From Apostichopus japonicus (lineage: Eukaryota; Echinodermata; Holothuroidea; Aspidochirotida; Stichopodidae): DNA of 64,000 nucleotides. Within the stretch, counting starts at the first letter, position 1; every line of letters starts with the position of its first letter. The notes under the pieces were generated by a model. That model made no database searches, was not told the DNA's origin, and saw only the letters and a program-made list of their open reading frames with translations. Location: NCBI RefSeq assembly GCF_037975245.1, contig NC_092563.1:24088960-24152959 (forward strand), given 5' to 3'. Made by a program: the position numbers and the translations under genes. Shown one piece after another: positions 25,551 through 35,827 of the stretch.

Positions 25551-25640
25551 GAGCGGAGCGCCACCTTGGTTGGCGCGGAGCGTACAGAGAAAATTTGAGA
25601 TTTCAGCACCCCCCAGATCGCAGGAGATGGCACCTGTGAG
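25551..25640 (+). repeat. GCGCC hairpin module, copy 1
   Basis: The core GAGCGGAGCGCCACC, followed by a four-base loop and GGTTGGCGCGGAGCG, can fold into a stem. It is followed by an A/T-rich segment and a CC(C)AGAT-type block. It belongs to the outer hAT-like element, and related copies lie near 25836, 26757, 34992 and 35541. Confidence 0.75.
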
Positions 25641-26329
25641 GCAAATAGCATCCAAAAAGATGTGCAACTTTGGTGACAGAAATGCCAAAAAAAAAATTTT
25701 CTCTTTCATGCTGACTGGCCTTGCCAACTCAGCCAGACTTTTAACTTGAGTGAAGTTGACATCAAAGGCGTACGGGACCATTTCAGTTTGGGGGGGCAGA
25801 ACTTTTTGTGCCCGAAAGTTCCCGTGACACTATCTAAGCGGAGCGCCACCATCGGTTGGCGTGTAGCGAACAAGAACATTTTTGGCACACAATGCCTCTC
25901 AGATTGCCGGAAACGGCACTTCTGAGGCCTTGCAAGTTGCATCTAAACATTCTTTATTTTATAATCTCACGTTTTAGAAATTTACAGTTCCCCAAAAATT
26001 TGGTAAATTAGAAGAAGAAAAAATTGTAACATCACTTTGAAGGGGAAAAATGGGACAGTATATTTTTTAAGCTGCTATATTTAGTTACCTTATTTATTAT
26101 TTTAACACAGTACTCAGCTACCTCCAGAAAAACATTGTTCAACGACACGTAGGCGGGATAATGTCGCTGTGTCGGGTGAGACTGCAATTTGTCTCACAAA
26201 AAAAGTATAAAATATAACAAAGAATATGATAAACCTGTACTTCTAGGCTTGTAGACACTCCCCCCCCCCCCCACCATCCATGAAAAAGAAAATATTTCTT
26301 TTATACACTCATGTCGGGGATATCCAGGT

Positions 26330-26987
26330 CAAGGGCGGCGGGAGCACTTTTAATCTGGGGGGGGGGGGGGCACCGACATTAAAGGGCACTTTGCAGAAAT
26401 TCGATTGGAATGATGCAGCGTTATATTCAGTACCCTTTATAACTCTTATTGTATTATCTTATTTGTGTATACACATCACTCCATCAACGCCCCCCCCCCC
26501 CCCAAGCAAAATATGCATACTAGCACTGCAATATCCAATGCGCAAATTGGGAAACAAGGAACAAGTTTTCTTTTGAGACAAAATGAGGTGAAATCATGCT
26601 AGTTGCTAATGTAGGAATCTTCCGAATTAGAGTTTTTTTCTTGTTAATATCTTAACAAATTTTTTCCATTCGAAAATGCTTTGAGTTTGACTCACAGAAA
26701 TTTGTTAAAAGTCACGGGCTTAGCCAGGATTTGCAAAGTTGTATGCACGGCTATCTGAGCGGAGCGCCACCATCGGTTGGCGCGGAGCGTGCTTTTAGAA
26801 AATTTTTGGTTTTACAAACCCCTCAGATGGCCGGAAACGGCCCTTCCCGAGTGTTCATTCTGGTTCCATGGCCTCTTGCTAACTTGAGGCACCTCAAGTT
26901 TTATGTAGAAAAAAGGCACATTTCTAACCTGAGGAAAATTGGGGGAGGGGCACGTGCCCCCTGTGCCCCCCGGTTCCGCCGCCCTTG
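26330..26987. mobile_element. Inner nested hAT-like element (658 bp)
   Basis: The termini CAAGGGCGGCGGGAGC (left) and CAAGGGCGGCGGAACC (right, reverse complement) match over 12 bp. The flanking 8-mers are ATCCAGGT (26322-26329) and GTCCAGGT (26988-26995), differing at one base. It contains one copy of the hairpin module (core 26757-26790) and long G and C runs near its ends. It has no coding capacity. Confidence 0.78.
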
Positions 26988-27169
26988 GTCCAGGTATACA
27001 ATTGACTAGTTAGAAGACAAAAAATTGATCGTGCAAAAAGCGTGGTAGCCCAGATGAACTGCGCTTACGGTGGTGTTACACGGAAATATTCGGGCATCAT
27101 GATGCTAAATAAAGAAAATCATGGAATTGTCGGGCAAAAATTTGAAAAAGATTCGGGCAAGCTACTGCA

Positions 27170-27171
<2 letters not shown>

Positions 27172-27208
<37 letters not shown>
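27172..27208. repeat. (TA)n microsatellite in the nested element
   Basis: A TA run followed by a T run, inside the middle hAT-like element. Confidence 0.92.
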
Positions 27209-27216
<8 letters not shown>

Positions 27217-27953
27217 TCTCCTCTTAGGCTGCCCGAATTTTTCAGGACTTTTGCCCGAATTTCTTGTCCTCTGGAAATTTAGGGGGCAGTCTGCCCCCCT
27301 GCACCCCCCGCCTCGTACGCCTATGGTTGGCATCATTTGTTGTTTCAAGGTGTCAAGGCCTTTCTCCCAACTCAAACCCCTGTAGGCTACCGGTAGGTTT
27401 GCAGGATATGCCCACATGTGGACTTAAATAGCATTAGAGGAAGGGGATGGAAGACTAACACGCATCGATGTTTCGGTAATGGTCCACATTGGTGGCTCGG
27501 TGCTAATTAGGCCATTTATTGGGTTTCTTGAGGCAGCTGTCATCAGAATCTGGGTTTTTGTGCCAATCGATGACCGATAACATGTATTGGTAGATATCGA
27601 TATCGCGCAGCACATGCACAAGGTTCGTGGTGTATGGTCGCAACCGTCGCATCGACCATTGCCATGCCATGCTGTATGACCATTCTCATGATTACTACAG
27701 ATATTGTATTATTCTTATTCTGCCAGATGCAGACGAGAAAATTGTGTAACTCTATTTCCCAAATTATTGAACAAAAAATATTAGTGAATCCCACTGATAA
27801 GTTTTTTTTTTTTTTTTTTACAATTTTTTTTTTTACAATTTTTTTTACCCCATTCCCAGTGGGGGGGCCAGTGGGGGGGCCAGCCGATTTCATGGGGGGC
27901 CCCGGCCCCCCCCCCCCCCCCAGGCCCCCCGTAGCTACGCCACTGAATTTGGA

Positions 27954-28823
27954 TATTTAGAGGGCAGTGTCGTCTGACGTCAACACGTCATGGTCATATC
28001 GAGCTGTTCACCACCCGATCACGACAAATCCGTATAATCATTACGCAACATCCGCTTGTTACATTGGACCACATTGTGTAATGACTATATTGGCGTTGGA
28101 TGATATTTTTACTATCGGTGACGTCATCCAAAATGTCACCGAGATAGGTATTAATACTAAGCCGTTCGATGATTCCCATCGCGCAGGTCAATGTTATTAT
28201 TTTGGGTCAGGTCAACTATAAAGCAGAGGATTGGCTCTGCATAGTTCTCCTATATATACGCAAAGGCAGTTTCAAGTTCACGTCATATCCACAATAATTT
28301 CCATGTATCATAGACCTATAATTAAACTCGCACAAATAAATTAGTGTTGAAAGGTTTGTTTCAGCTTCAATTATGCAAAAAGTATACTCAATATGAAAAA
28401 ATAAATAAAACATAGATCACGTGTTTATATAAATTCAATGACAGAAAATTTGACAAAATTAGCAGAAACTACTTCGTTGAATAGTTACAATATATGCGTG
28501 ACTTTGAAGTTGATACTGACCGCATTACAGAGATATTTCAAGCGTAATTTTATTTTCGACTGCTAAAAGAGGAACAGATTCCAAGTATCTCGGTGAAACC
28601 TACATTCACTTCCTATACGTATAGCATTTTCAAGGTTTTGATAGTTGAAATTGTCGCATTTTTTTGTGTGTGACCACAATTGACCTTGAATCAGGCGCTT
28701 TGTTGCACACTAACAATTCCCTTGTTTTGACTTTGGATGTGATAGGGTGTCAACTTTTGTAGTTGAATTAATTGATCGGATGTGGATTCAACAATACACT
28801 ACCATCAACGACGGAAATGTATT
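27954..28823. other. Non-coding stretch between two transposons
   Basis: No gene, repeat or structured signal could be supported here. Confidence 0.5.
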
Positions 28824-29442
28824 CTACGGAAGCGTAGAAAAGACATGTCAATTGACGTTTTGATAGATGCAACAATTGACATTTTCTCGACCAATATCAT
28901 CAACTCATCAAAATGACAAAGATCTGAAACTGACATCTCGGCGTGATGCAATAACTCGTCAAAATGGCAAACAATCTGAAAATTGAATCATACCAACTTA
29001 TCAAATGGCAAAAAATCTGAAAATTGACGTTTAGTTGAGATCATGTATTTAATCGTCAAAATTTGGAATACCTAAAGATTGACGTTTTGACGATATTTTA
29101 CCAGACTTGTGTTCGTTTTTTTTTTGCAGGGTTGGAAGGCTGCAAGTCGGCAATTGTCAGGTTTGAGGCGTTGTTACAAGTTGATGCATCTCACCAAAAC
29201 GTCAAATTACAGATTTTTGTCATTTTGACGAGTTGGTTTGATGTCGTAAAAACGTCAATTTTCATATTTCTGTAGTCATGACGAGTTGATGCATCTCGAC
29301 AAAACGTAAAAGTTCAAATTGTCAATATTTTGATGATTTAGAATTTGTTGTCAAAACGTGAGTTTTCAACTTGTTGTCATATTGACGAGTAGTTGCAGCT
29401 CATCTTAACGTCAATTTACATGTCTCTTCTACGCTTCCGTAG
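28824..29442. mobile_element. Fold-back DNA element with inverted internal repeat arrays (619 bp)
   Basis: The termini CTACGGAAGCGTAGAA and their inverted copy at the right end extend for about 35 bp with few mismatches. The flanking 4-mer TATT is duplicated (28820-28823 and 29443-29446). The interior is an array of diverged units of about 60 bp. In the left half they read roughly AACTCGTCAAAATG then AATCTGAAAATTGACG. In the right half the same units are inverted (CGTCAATTTTCAGATT then GTCATTTTGACGAGTTG). A unique spacer of about 60 bp lies near 29110-29170. There is no transposase. The superfamily is unassigned. Confidence 0.8.
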
Positions 29443-30189
29443 TATTCATATACAGTTGTTCAGATACAATGCAAGTAGTGAGGTTAAAAAAGTATGTAAC
29501 ATCACACATGTTGGCTTCAAGTTCACGTTTGGTACAAAATATGGTAACTCCCAATGTTTGTTATATGCTTTATCATTAACTAAAAGCTTTGAATGAAACA
29601 GAAAAAAACAACAACAATAGCAGCAGGCTGAGAGTCCTTTGTGGATATTCGTTATCAATGTAAAGCAATCTAAATACACACGTCCCGAGCAAGTTGTCGA
29701 GCACTAAAAACACAAACGTTCCACAGACCTATCGATTGTCACTGTCTCTTAGAGAGCCAGAAAAAAATGCCTGTATGTTAGCTGGTATCCAGGGCGGACT
29801 GGGTCTTAAAACCGGCCCGGGCATTTTTCACCTACACCGGGCCATTATTCATTGAATGTTACTTACTAGTGATCGCCGTCCTGGGGGAGGGGTCTAAGGG
29901 CAGGGGGGTGTCAATTGAGATTTTTTTTAAGGTAAGGAATGCCTATAGATGCAAAATGGTGCTATATTTCTCAATTTTGTAGGTTACAATAATCATTTAA
30001 AAAAGACCCAAGTATACTTTCCAGAAGCAACACTTGATTAAACTGAAGACAGTTAAAAACTTAAACAAAAATAGGCAAAAATATATGTTTTAGACTGGAT
30101 TTTAATTAGTTTTTCAAGCATTTGTGACAACATGCTTGAAAATTTAAAAAAAAAAACCTCAATAAAATCCACTAAAACATATATGTTCA

Positions 30190-30475
30190 ATAACACGAGC
30201 ACACGTCATGTCTACGAGAGTAGGAGCCTACGCAGTTCGCTGCTTCTGGCAGCCACACCATCAATGATATTTTTATCAAGTTGGGCCAAGATCCTTTTTT
30301 CCACAGACATCAACATGAACGCCTCAAGATGTTCTTGTGTCATTGTACTTCTCAAACGGTTTTTTATTTTTCTTCAAGGCAGAGAAAGAACGTTCATATG
30401 CCACTTGTTACACAGGTAGCGTTACCAGCAGCTTGTAGGCAAGCCCAATGCTCTTGTAAGCATCGGTGAAAAGGT
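30190..30475 (-). pseudogene. hAT transposase C-terminal (dimerisation) remnant
   Basis: Reading the minus strand from about 30475, one frame gives a segment ending LLVTLPV, then an in-frame stop, then YERSFSALKK. After a one-base frameshift at about 30360 the next frame gives LRSTMTQEHLEAFMLMSVEK and continues to a stop at about 30190. TLPV, ERSFSALK and LRSTM are hallmarks of the hATC dimerisation domain of hAT transposases. Only this C-terminal piece is recognisable. The catalytic core is missing, so no active enzyme can be made. Confidence 0.85.
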
Positions 30476-30501
30476 TCAACTTGAGAAGCACCTTTTAGCA
30501 G

Positions 30502-31105
30502 GGTGTTACTAAAACGAATGACAATTGCGTTACACATAACGAATGACAATATGTTTTACACACTAAAAAATTGCGTTGACTAAAACGAATGACAGTAACG
30601 ACAGCACAGACATTTGCTTCAACCGGGTATATCACAGTTCAGACTTCGTGGGTATCTAGATCTAGTAATGTACGGACAAGATAAAAACGCACCTTATAGT
30701 AAGCGAAATTGTAAGTTTGATTTTATTAATTGTTAGAAACTAACAAGTCTAACAATACTATAATCTTGGAACGGCTTCAGTTATCTTTCTATATAAATCT
30801 ACAGAGGTAAAAAGCACAACACTCAAGCGCATTCTCACACAAAAACTTTCCCTGTGGTTTCTATCCGTAAATTACACCAAAACCCTGCAACCACGTAACA
30901 TGCGATTTTCCTCAAATCATTTTTGCGCAGAAAACCAAAAACCGCATTTACTCCACTCCGTTAATCATTCTATCTCTTCTCAACACTGTCCTTCGTTGTC
31001 ATTCGTTGTCATTCGCTGTCATTCGCTGTCATTCGCAAATGATAATTAACCCTGTACAAAGTCAATTGTCATTCGGTCATTCGCTGTCATTCGTTTTAGT
31101 TTGTC
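30502..31105. mobile_element. Nested element with GAATGACA subterminal repeats (604 bp)
   Basis: An exact 11-bp direct repeat CCTTTTAGCAG (30491-30501 and 31106-31116) brackets an insert whose ends share ACTAAAACGAATGACA in inverted orientation. Subterminal copies of ACGAATGACA (left) and TGTCATTCG (right, four close copies near 30990-31035 and more near 31070-31095) form arrays. Target duplications of 9-11 bp are typical of Mutator-like elements, so a non-autonomous MULE is my best guess. No transposase is seen. It sits inside the hAT element 29790-31299 and is therefore younger. Confidence 0.65.
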
Positions 31106-31307
31106 CCTTTTAGCAGCAGAAATCGAGGACAGCCTTTACATGACTGATTCCCACAATTAAAAATATATTTCTACACAGCCCGTCTGTATTCTATAAACTA
31201 CTGTGAAAATGGGCTGTAAATTTTACTAGGCTCCCCAGCCCACCGGCCCATCGGGCCACCGGGCATTGCCCAAATGCCCGTGTGGCCAGTCCACCACTGC
31301 TGGTATC

Positions 31308-31781
31308 ACTATACTCGTGCTCAAACTGTGTAACACAAACAGGTCACCAACATCAATTAAACACTTGTTCACCATTTTAAACAAAAATATAGCTTAGTTC
31401 AATTCACGTTCAAGCTTTGATTTAACCAGTTTGTAGGTTTTGTGTGGGGACGAAGGAGAGAGATGGGTGAGTAATGCCGTTGGGAGAACATTGCTGCATT
31501 GAAGGGCATAATAATCCCCACCCCCTCCTCCCCCAGACAGCTACACCCCCATCAACTTGTACGATGCATCTAATTATTTGTACTGAGTTCGGATCACAGA
31601 CCGTTCTACCGTCTTTTAAAGAAAAGTCACCAAAGATATAGTTTGGGCACTGATCCACTCAAATCCCCGGTCCCCTAACACCGAGACAGTGACCGTGTGA
31701 TTATAAAGTCAAGGAGACATATGTTGTATATTAGTGTGTATATTAGTGCTAGCTGCGACAGAACTATGAACCTGCATAACC

Positions 31782-31819
<38 letters not shown>

Positions 31820-33085
31820 CATATATGTGTACATGACCTGCAAGTTTACTTTGCTTTTTATACGTTTACATCATTTTGCAAAACGGGGGAATCCCATAAT
31901 TTTCTTGGTTCCTGATGAATAGCCTGAGTAAATGCAACAAAATACTGATCCTTCCCTCAACTTTATCACGGATAAAAAAAGGAGTAAATTGTCATGGTCT
32001 TTACGTCATGCCTACGTATATCCATACGTCAGGTAGTGAAACTATTACATCTCCAAATTCTTTGTCATTTCCAGCAAGTCATATATATATATATATATAT
32101 ATAAATATAATATTAATAATATTGTAACTGTGGTATAGACAATGTAAATTATGCTAACTTGAAATGACACCCTTTTCAAGCCACTATTTCAAAACAATCG
32201 TACGTAAAAAAACATTGCGTCACGAACGGGTAGAGTTCGAGACCCAGGAATTAAGGGGGCCCTGCTGGACGTGTTTGACATCGATTTGGCCGTCATAAGG
32301 TCATACCGTAGCTACGGGTTGTCAATATCTTAATGGCTCCAAATTGAAACATATAACACTAAATATGCGTGGAATGCGATACGATTTAAAATGAAGAAGA
32401 TGCAAACACGTACAGACGAATCAAACTTTGCGGTATTTTTTTTTTTATTCGGGGTGAAGAAAAGTTAACAAGGAATATAAAGAAAGACAGGTCAAGCGTC
32501 GGCAGGTGGTCTATTGTTTCCAGTTTTGAAGGTAGTTTACATGCTGCTTCTGAACTTTTAAGTAAAAGTTCATATCGTACTTTAGTCGAGGGAGTCCACT
32601 AGAATTATAGTCTCTGCTTATGTGTATATATATCTTAAACTGTTTACTACAAGCTTCTAGTCTACATGCCGGGGTGTTTGTATGTTTTATGGGTTGGTAT
32701 ACTAGTCTATGTAGAACCACTGACTGAAGAATTTTGGTATATAAATATGATATTCGTCGATGCCAGCAAATATACTCCGAAGCCCGCATGCATGCATGCA
32801 TGGAAAGCGTTTTAATTGTTACCAATAACATATAGGCGTATAGCAACAGAGTGAGGGGGCGGGAGGGTGACCTACAGGAAAATGGTACGTATCAAATTTA
32901 AAGTTAAAAAGGCTAATCTTAACGTTAGACAATATTAATGTTGATTGGGCTTTCTATTCTGAAATTGCAAAATAGAGCGAGAAAGCTTTTTTTCTACGTA
33001 TTTTTAATCGGTACGTTTTGGTTTAAATTATGTAAATCCATTTGCATTTTCACGCAGCAGAAAAACAGACGATAGAAAGAAAAAC
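31308..33085. other. Non-coding stretch
   Basis: No coding exon is supported. TA microsatellites lie at about 31783-31817 and 32081-32103, and a (GCAT)n patch lies near 32787. Confidence 0.5.
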
Positions 33086-33358
33086 ATGAGCTGCCGCAAG
33101 GAAAACCCGGACAAGTCGTATGGTAACCGGGCTCATAATACTGAGATGCTCTCTAAGCACGAACTATATTTTTCACCCGACGAGTCCATTTACTCGTCGT
33201 GGTCAGACGAGGACATTGTTCAGTTATACCACGGTTATATGACATCACAGCGGGAGACGGATGAGAACGGGCAGGGAGGTATGCTGAAAGGGTGTGGCAC
33301 CCATGTTTACGGGAAACACCTCAACGCCGTGATCAGGCACGTCATGGGATCCTTATAA
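33086..33358 (+). CDS. Small unrecognised open frame, 90 aa, possible gene or exon
   Basis: The composition is unlike the surrounding AT-rich DNA and looks coding: a mixed, charged protein with no low-complexity bias, no signal peptide and no membrane segment. The ATG has A at -3 and lies 27 bp after a possible splice acceptor (CATTTTCACGCAG). The middle segment is acidic and Ser/Tyr-rich (around SPDESIYSSWSDED). I recognise no family. A coding-like stretch continues immediately in the next frame (33330-33522), so this may be one reading frame broken by an indel, or an exon of a larger gene. A donor-like GGAG|GTATGC lies at about 33279. Confidence 0.35.
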   Translation: MSCRKENPDKSYGNRAHNTEMLSKHELYFSPDESIYSSWSDEDIVQLYHGYMTSQRETDENGQGGMLKGCGTHVYGKHLNAVIRHVMGSL

Positions 33359-33519
33359 GGAGTGTTCTCAATTTACTAGACGTTATTGAATCTCAGATGT
33401 TTGGCTCATTATCAAGGGATTCGAGAGTCAGGTCTGGTACCGCGACAAATGTGTTACCAGGCTCCCCTTTTGTGATCTTCTTAAATAAGCTACATTCATG
33501 GGAATCACATGAGGATACA

Positions 33520-33522
<3 letters not shown>
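33330..33522 (+). pseudogene. Second-frame continuation of the 33086 open frame
   Basis: Shifting frame near 33330-33350 extends the reading for about 60 codons to a TGA at 33520-33522. The segment (for example around LNLLDVIESQMFGSLSRDSR) looks coding in residue balance. If both parts are real, one frameshift separates them, as in a recent pseudogene, a sequencing error or a small missed intron. Confidence 0.25.

Positions 33523-33553
<31 letters not shown>
33522..33553. repeat. (TA)n microsatellite
   Basis: A short TA run directly after the end of the second-frame continuation. Confidence 0.9.
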
Positions 33554-33555
<2 letters not shown>

Positions 33556-33559
33556 CTAT

Positions 33560-34668
33560 CGACCCAAAGTTAAAAAATGTACAAGTAACAGCTCCAATCG
33601 CCCACCTATACATTTACTTGAGAGAAAATGAGTAAGTTGTGGACTACTATCGTTCAGGGTCTGATTTTTAAATTAACAATTGTTGTTTTGGGGCATCATT
33701 TGCAAATATAAAGGAGATGATAATAGCCCAATTATGTATTGCCAAATAAGGACGTTATATACGGATATATTAAACTGTGGGAGGGCGCATCCACGCCTCT
33801 TCAAACTAAATTCTGCCCACGTGATTGGTTTATGATATGTAAGGTATATCGATGAAACGTGCACACAGGCTAACATAAACTTCCGCCAATAATATTCATA
33901 TTATACCGCCCCTACGCTGTATTGACTTCATAATACCAATAGATGTTTATCGCAATTTTGACGTAAACGTTATGTAACTTTTGGCATTTTCTGTCATTCA
34001 TTTCGCGCCGTTTTGCTACATATTATATCGGACTTAATAAGTAGAATTCAACTGCTGAACGGCATCAAAGGGTTTACTTAAATGCTGTCCTAAAGTTAGT
34101 ATTGAAAAGTTGGCTTTATGACAACAAATACAACACAACAGTTTCTATAGAATAATTTGAGGATATTTCTTAATTGTTTACATTGGCCAGAAACGACAGT
34201 AAGCTGAGTTTAGTAGAGTTTATACCACAACTAAAATGCGCGAATTGAAGTTACCACGAAGATATATGGACCAAGTTTTGCCCGAAAAGAAAACTTTTTG
34301 CAAAAACAAGTTTTGCATTATATTTTAACATCATTTTGAGAGATTTACTAATTTAATGAGATATAGGCCACTCTGTGTTGTTTCGGTAAAGGATCACGAC
34401 ACACTCAGTTGTGCACCGTAACCACGCTATATTAGACTATTCCAAGACTATGCTATATTATACAACACCTAATTGTATTCTGGTCATTTGCTTGGTCAAT
34501 TGCTCGTCGATTGCATGTAAAATCCGCTCTATTCCACTCTATGAAATAGAACCATGGGTTATACTTTTTTGGTAGCACTTTTTTCAATGGTAAGAGAGCA
34601 GAGAAACCTGTCTGTTCAAAACAATCTGTTGCATGAGTGCATTTTACCCATCTTAATATATTATGTTG
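33560..34668. other. Non-coding stretch
   Basis: No gene is supported. The right end (about 34440-34668) may be the outer part of the palindromic element that follows, but I could not define its boundaries. Confidence 0.45.
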
Positions 34669-34847
34669 TATAAAACAAATAATGAATGGTTTCCATTCGT
34701 ACAATAGTGCAAATATTTCATTCGTTGAAAAATGTAATTTGTTCCATTCAACGAGGCGCAGCCGAGTTGAATGGAACATTCCATCTTTCAACTCATGAAA
34801 TATTTGCACTATTGCACTCATAAACCATTCATTATTTGTATACTATA
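34669..34847. mobile_element. Palindromic MITE-like sequence
   Basis: The left arm contains CAAATAATGAATGGTTT and the right arm its inverted copy AAACCATTCATTATTTG. Inside, GTTCCATTCAAC (34741-34752) pairs exactly with GTTGAATGGAAC (34766-34777) around a 13-base GC-rich loop GAGGCGCAGCCGA. CAATAGTGCAAATATTTCAT also pairs across the centre with small differences. No target duplication could be fixed, so the true ends may lie further out. Confidence 0.65.
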
Positions 34848-34917
34848 CCACTGATATCAGAATATACCACTGTAGTAAACAAGAAGGGAACTTCATCAAA
34901 TAATAGACTTATGATAT

Positions 34918-35819
34918 CAGGGGCGGCGATCTGTTTCAAATATTGGGGGGGGGGGGGGGACATTTGCTTGGGTGCAGGCGAATTACTATCTAAGCGGAGC
35001 GCCACCATTGGTTGGCGCGCAGCGTACAAGAAAAATTTTGGTTTTGATAGCCCCCCAGATCACCGGAAATGGCACTTCTCGGGCTTGAAAATGACCAACC
35101 AAATGTACACTTTTGCCTGAGAACCAAGTTTTTCCTAATAGTTTTTTTTTTTTTCATTCATAACCTTTTTTCAAGATTGTCACCAGTCACACATTATGTT
35201 CGACCTCATTGCATCTCCTGTGGATCATTGCATTTGTAGGTAATTCTACGTAACGCCCCACAATACCCGTCAGCCCCACTTTTCAAGGTTTTAAGCCCAT
35301 TATTTGTTCAAAATTTGAATAATAAATTCACTTCAAAACATACCCATAATGTTGCAAAAAAATTCATCTATGGACAACCAATATAGAAAAAAAAAACCTC
35401 AACCCCTAACAGACAGTTCAAAATTGAACGAGCAGAGGGAAGTATGATGAAGAATGTTGGTCAAGTAATTTTCGAAAATTTAGACAGGCGCCTTGCGAGG
35501 AATTTGCCAAGGGAGGGGCATAGCTTGTGCCCAGACTTTCTAAGCGTAGCGCCACCATAAGTTGGCGCGAAGCGCAAAAGAAAATTTTGGCCGAAAATGC
35601 CTACCAGATCGATGGAAATGGCACTTCCCAGGCCTTGTAAATGCATCTAAGCATTTTCTATTTTGAAATTACTAGCGATATCATAAAAAAATACAAAACA
35701 TTTGCTGAATAAAAAAGTATGCCACCAAATATTGGGGGGGGATATTAGATACTATATCCCCCACCTAAAATATTGGGGGGATATGTCCCCCCGTCCCCCC
35801 CCCATGATCGCCGCCCATG
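34918..35819. mobile_element. hAT-like non-autonomous element (902 bp)
   Basis: The left end is CAGGGGCGGCGATC, and the right end in reverse complement is CATGGGCGGCGATC. The flanking 8-bp duplication TATGATAT is exact (34910-34917 and 35820-35827). Two hairpin modules are present (cores about 34992-35027 and 35541-35577), with G and C runs next to the termini. It has no transposase. It appears related to the nested elements at 25.5-27.9 kb. Confidence 0.87.
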
Positions 35820-35827
35820 TATGATAT

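Larger units (their letters stand above)
25763..27325. mobile_element. Middle nested hAT-like element (1563 bp)
   Basis: The left end is CAAAGGCGTACGGGAC, and the right end in reverse complement is CATAGGCGTACGAGGC, so the termini match with few differences. The flanks are GTTGACAT (25755-25762) and GTTGGCAT (27326-27333), an 8-bp duplication with one mismatch. It contains one copy of the GCGCC hairpin module (core 25836-25871), a TA microsatellite and a further nested element. It has no transposase. The right arm resembles the element at 49546-49920. Confidence 0.75.
25469..27945. mobile_element. Outer hAT-like non-autonomous element (2477 bp)
   Basis: The element starts CAGTGGCGTAGCTAGG, and its right end read in reverse complement is CAGTGGCGTAGCTACG, a 14-bp perfect inverted terminus. 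Both sides carry the same 8-bp duplication AATTTGGA (25461-25468 and 27946-27953), the hAT signature. No transposase frame is present. About 1.56 kb of its length is another hAT-like insertion (25763-27325), itself carrying a third. The remaining right part (27334-27840) has more even composition than the flanks and may be captured or ancestral internal sequence that I cannot identify. T and C runs lie near the right end. Confidence 0.88.
29790..31299 (-). mobile_element. hAT element with transposase remnant (1510 bp)
   Basis: The left terminus CAGGGCGGACTGGG and the right terminus in reverse complement CAGTGGTGGACTGGCC share the CAG..GG..GGACTGG pattern of hAT elements. The 8-bp duplication CTGGTATC is exact on both sides (29782-29789 and 31300-31307). 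The minus strand contains a broken hAT transposase C terminus (about 30190-30475). A second transposon (30502-31105) has inserted in it. The element is much shorter than an autonomous hAT and is inactive. Confidence 0.88.

Noticed and set aside
28824-29442. CRISPR-like repeat-spacer pattern
   Set aside because: The units are diverged, inverted about the centre and bounded by transposon-like termini in eukaryotic DNA; a fold-back element explains it.
30132-30419. Plus-strand 95-aa open frame
   Set aside because: It is antisense to the hAT transposase remnant, which explains the sequence better.
34453-34821. Minus-strand 122-aa open frame
   Set aside because: It spans the palindromic MITE and has no recognisable domain.
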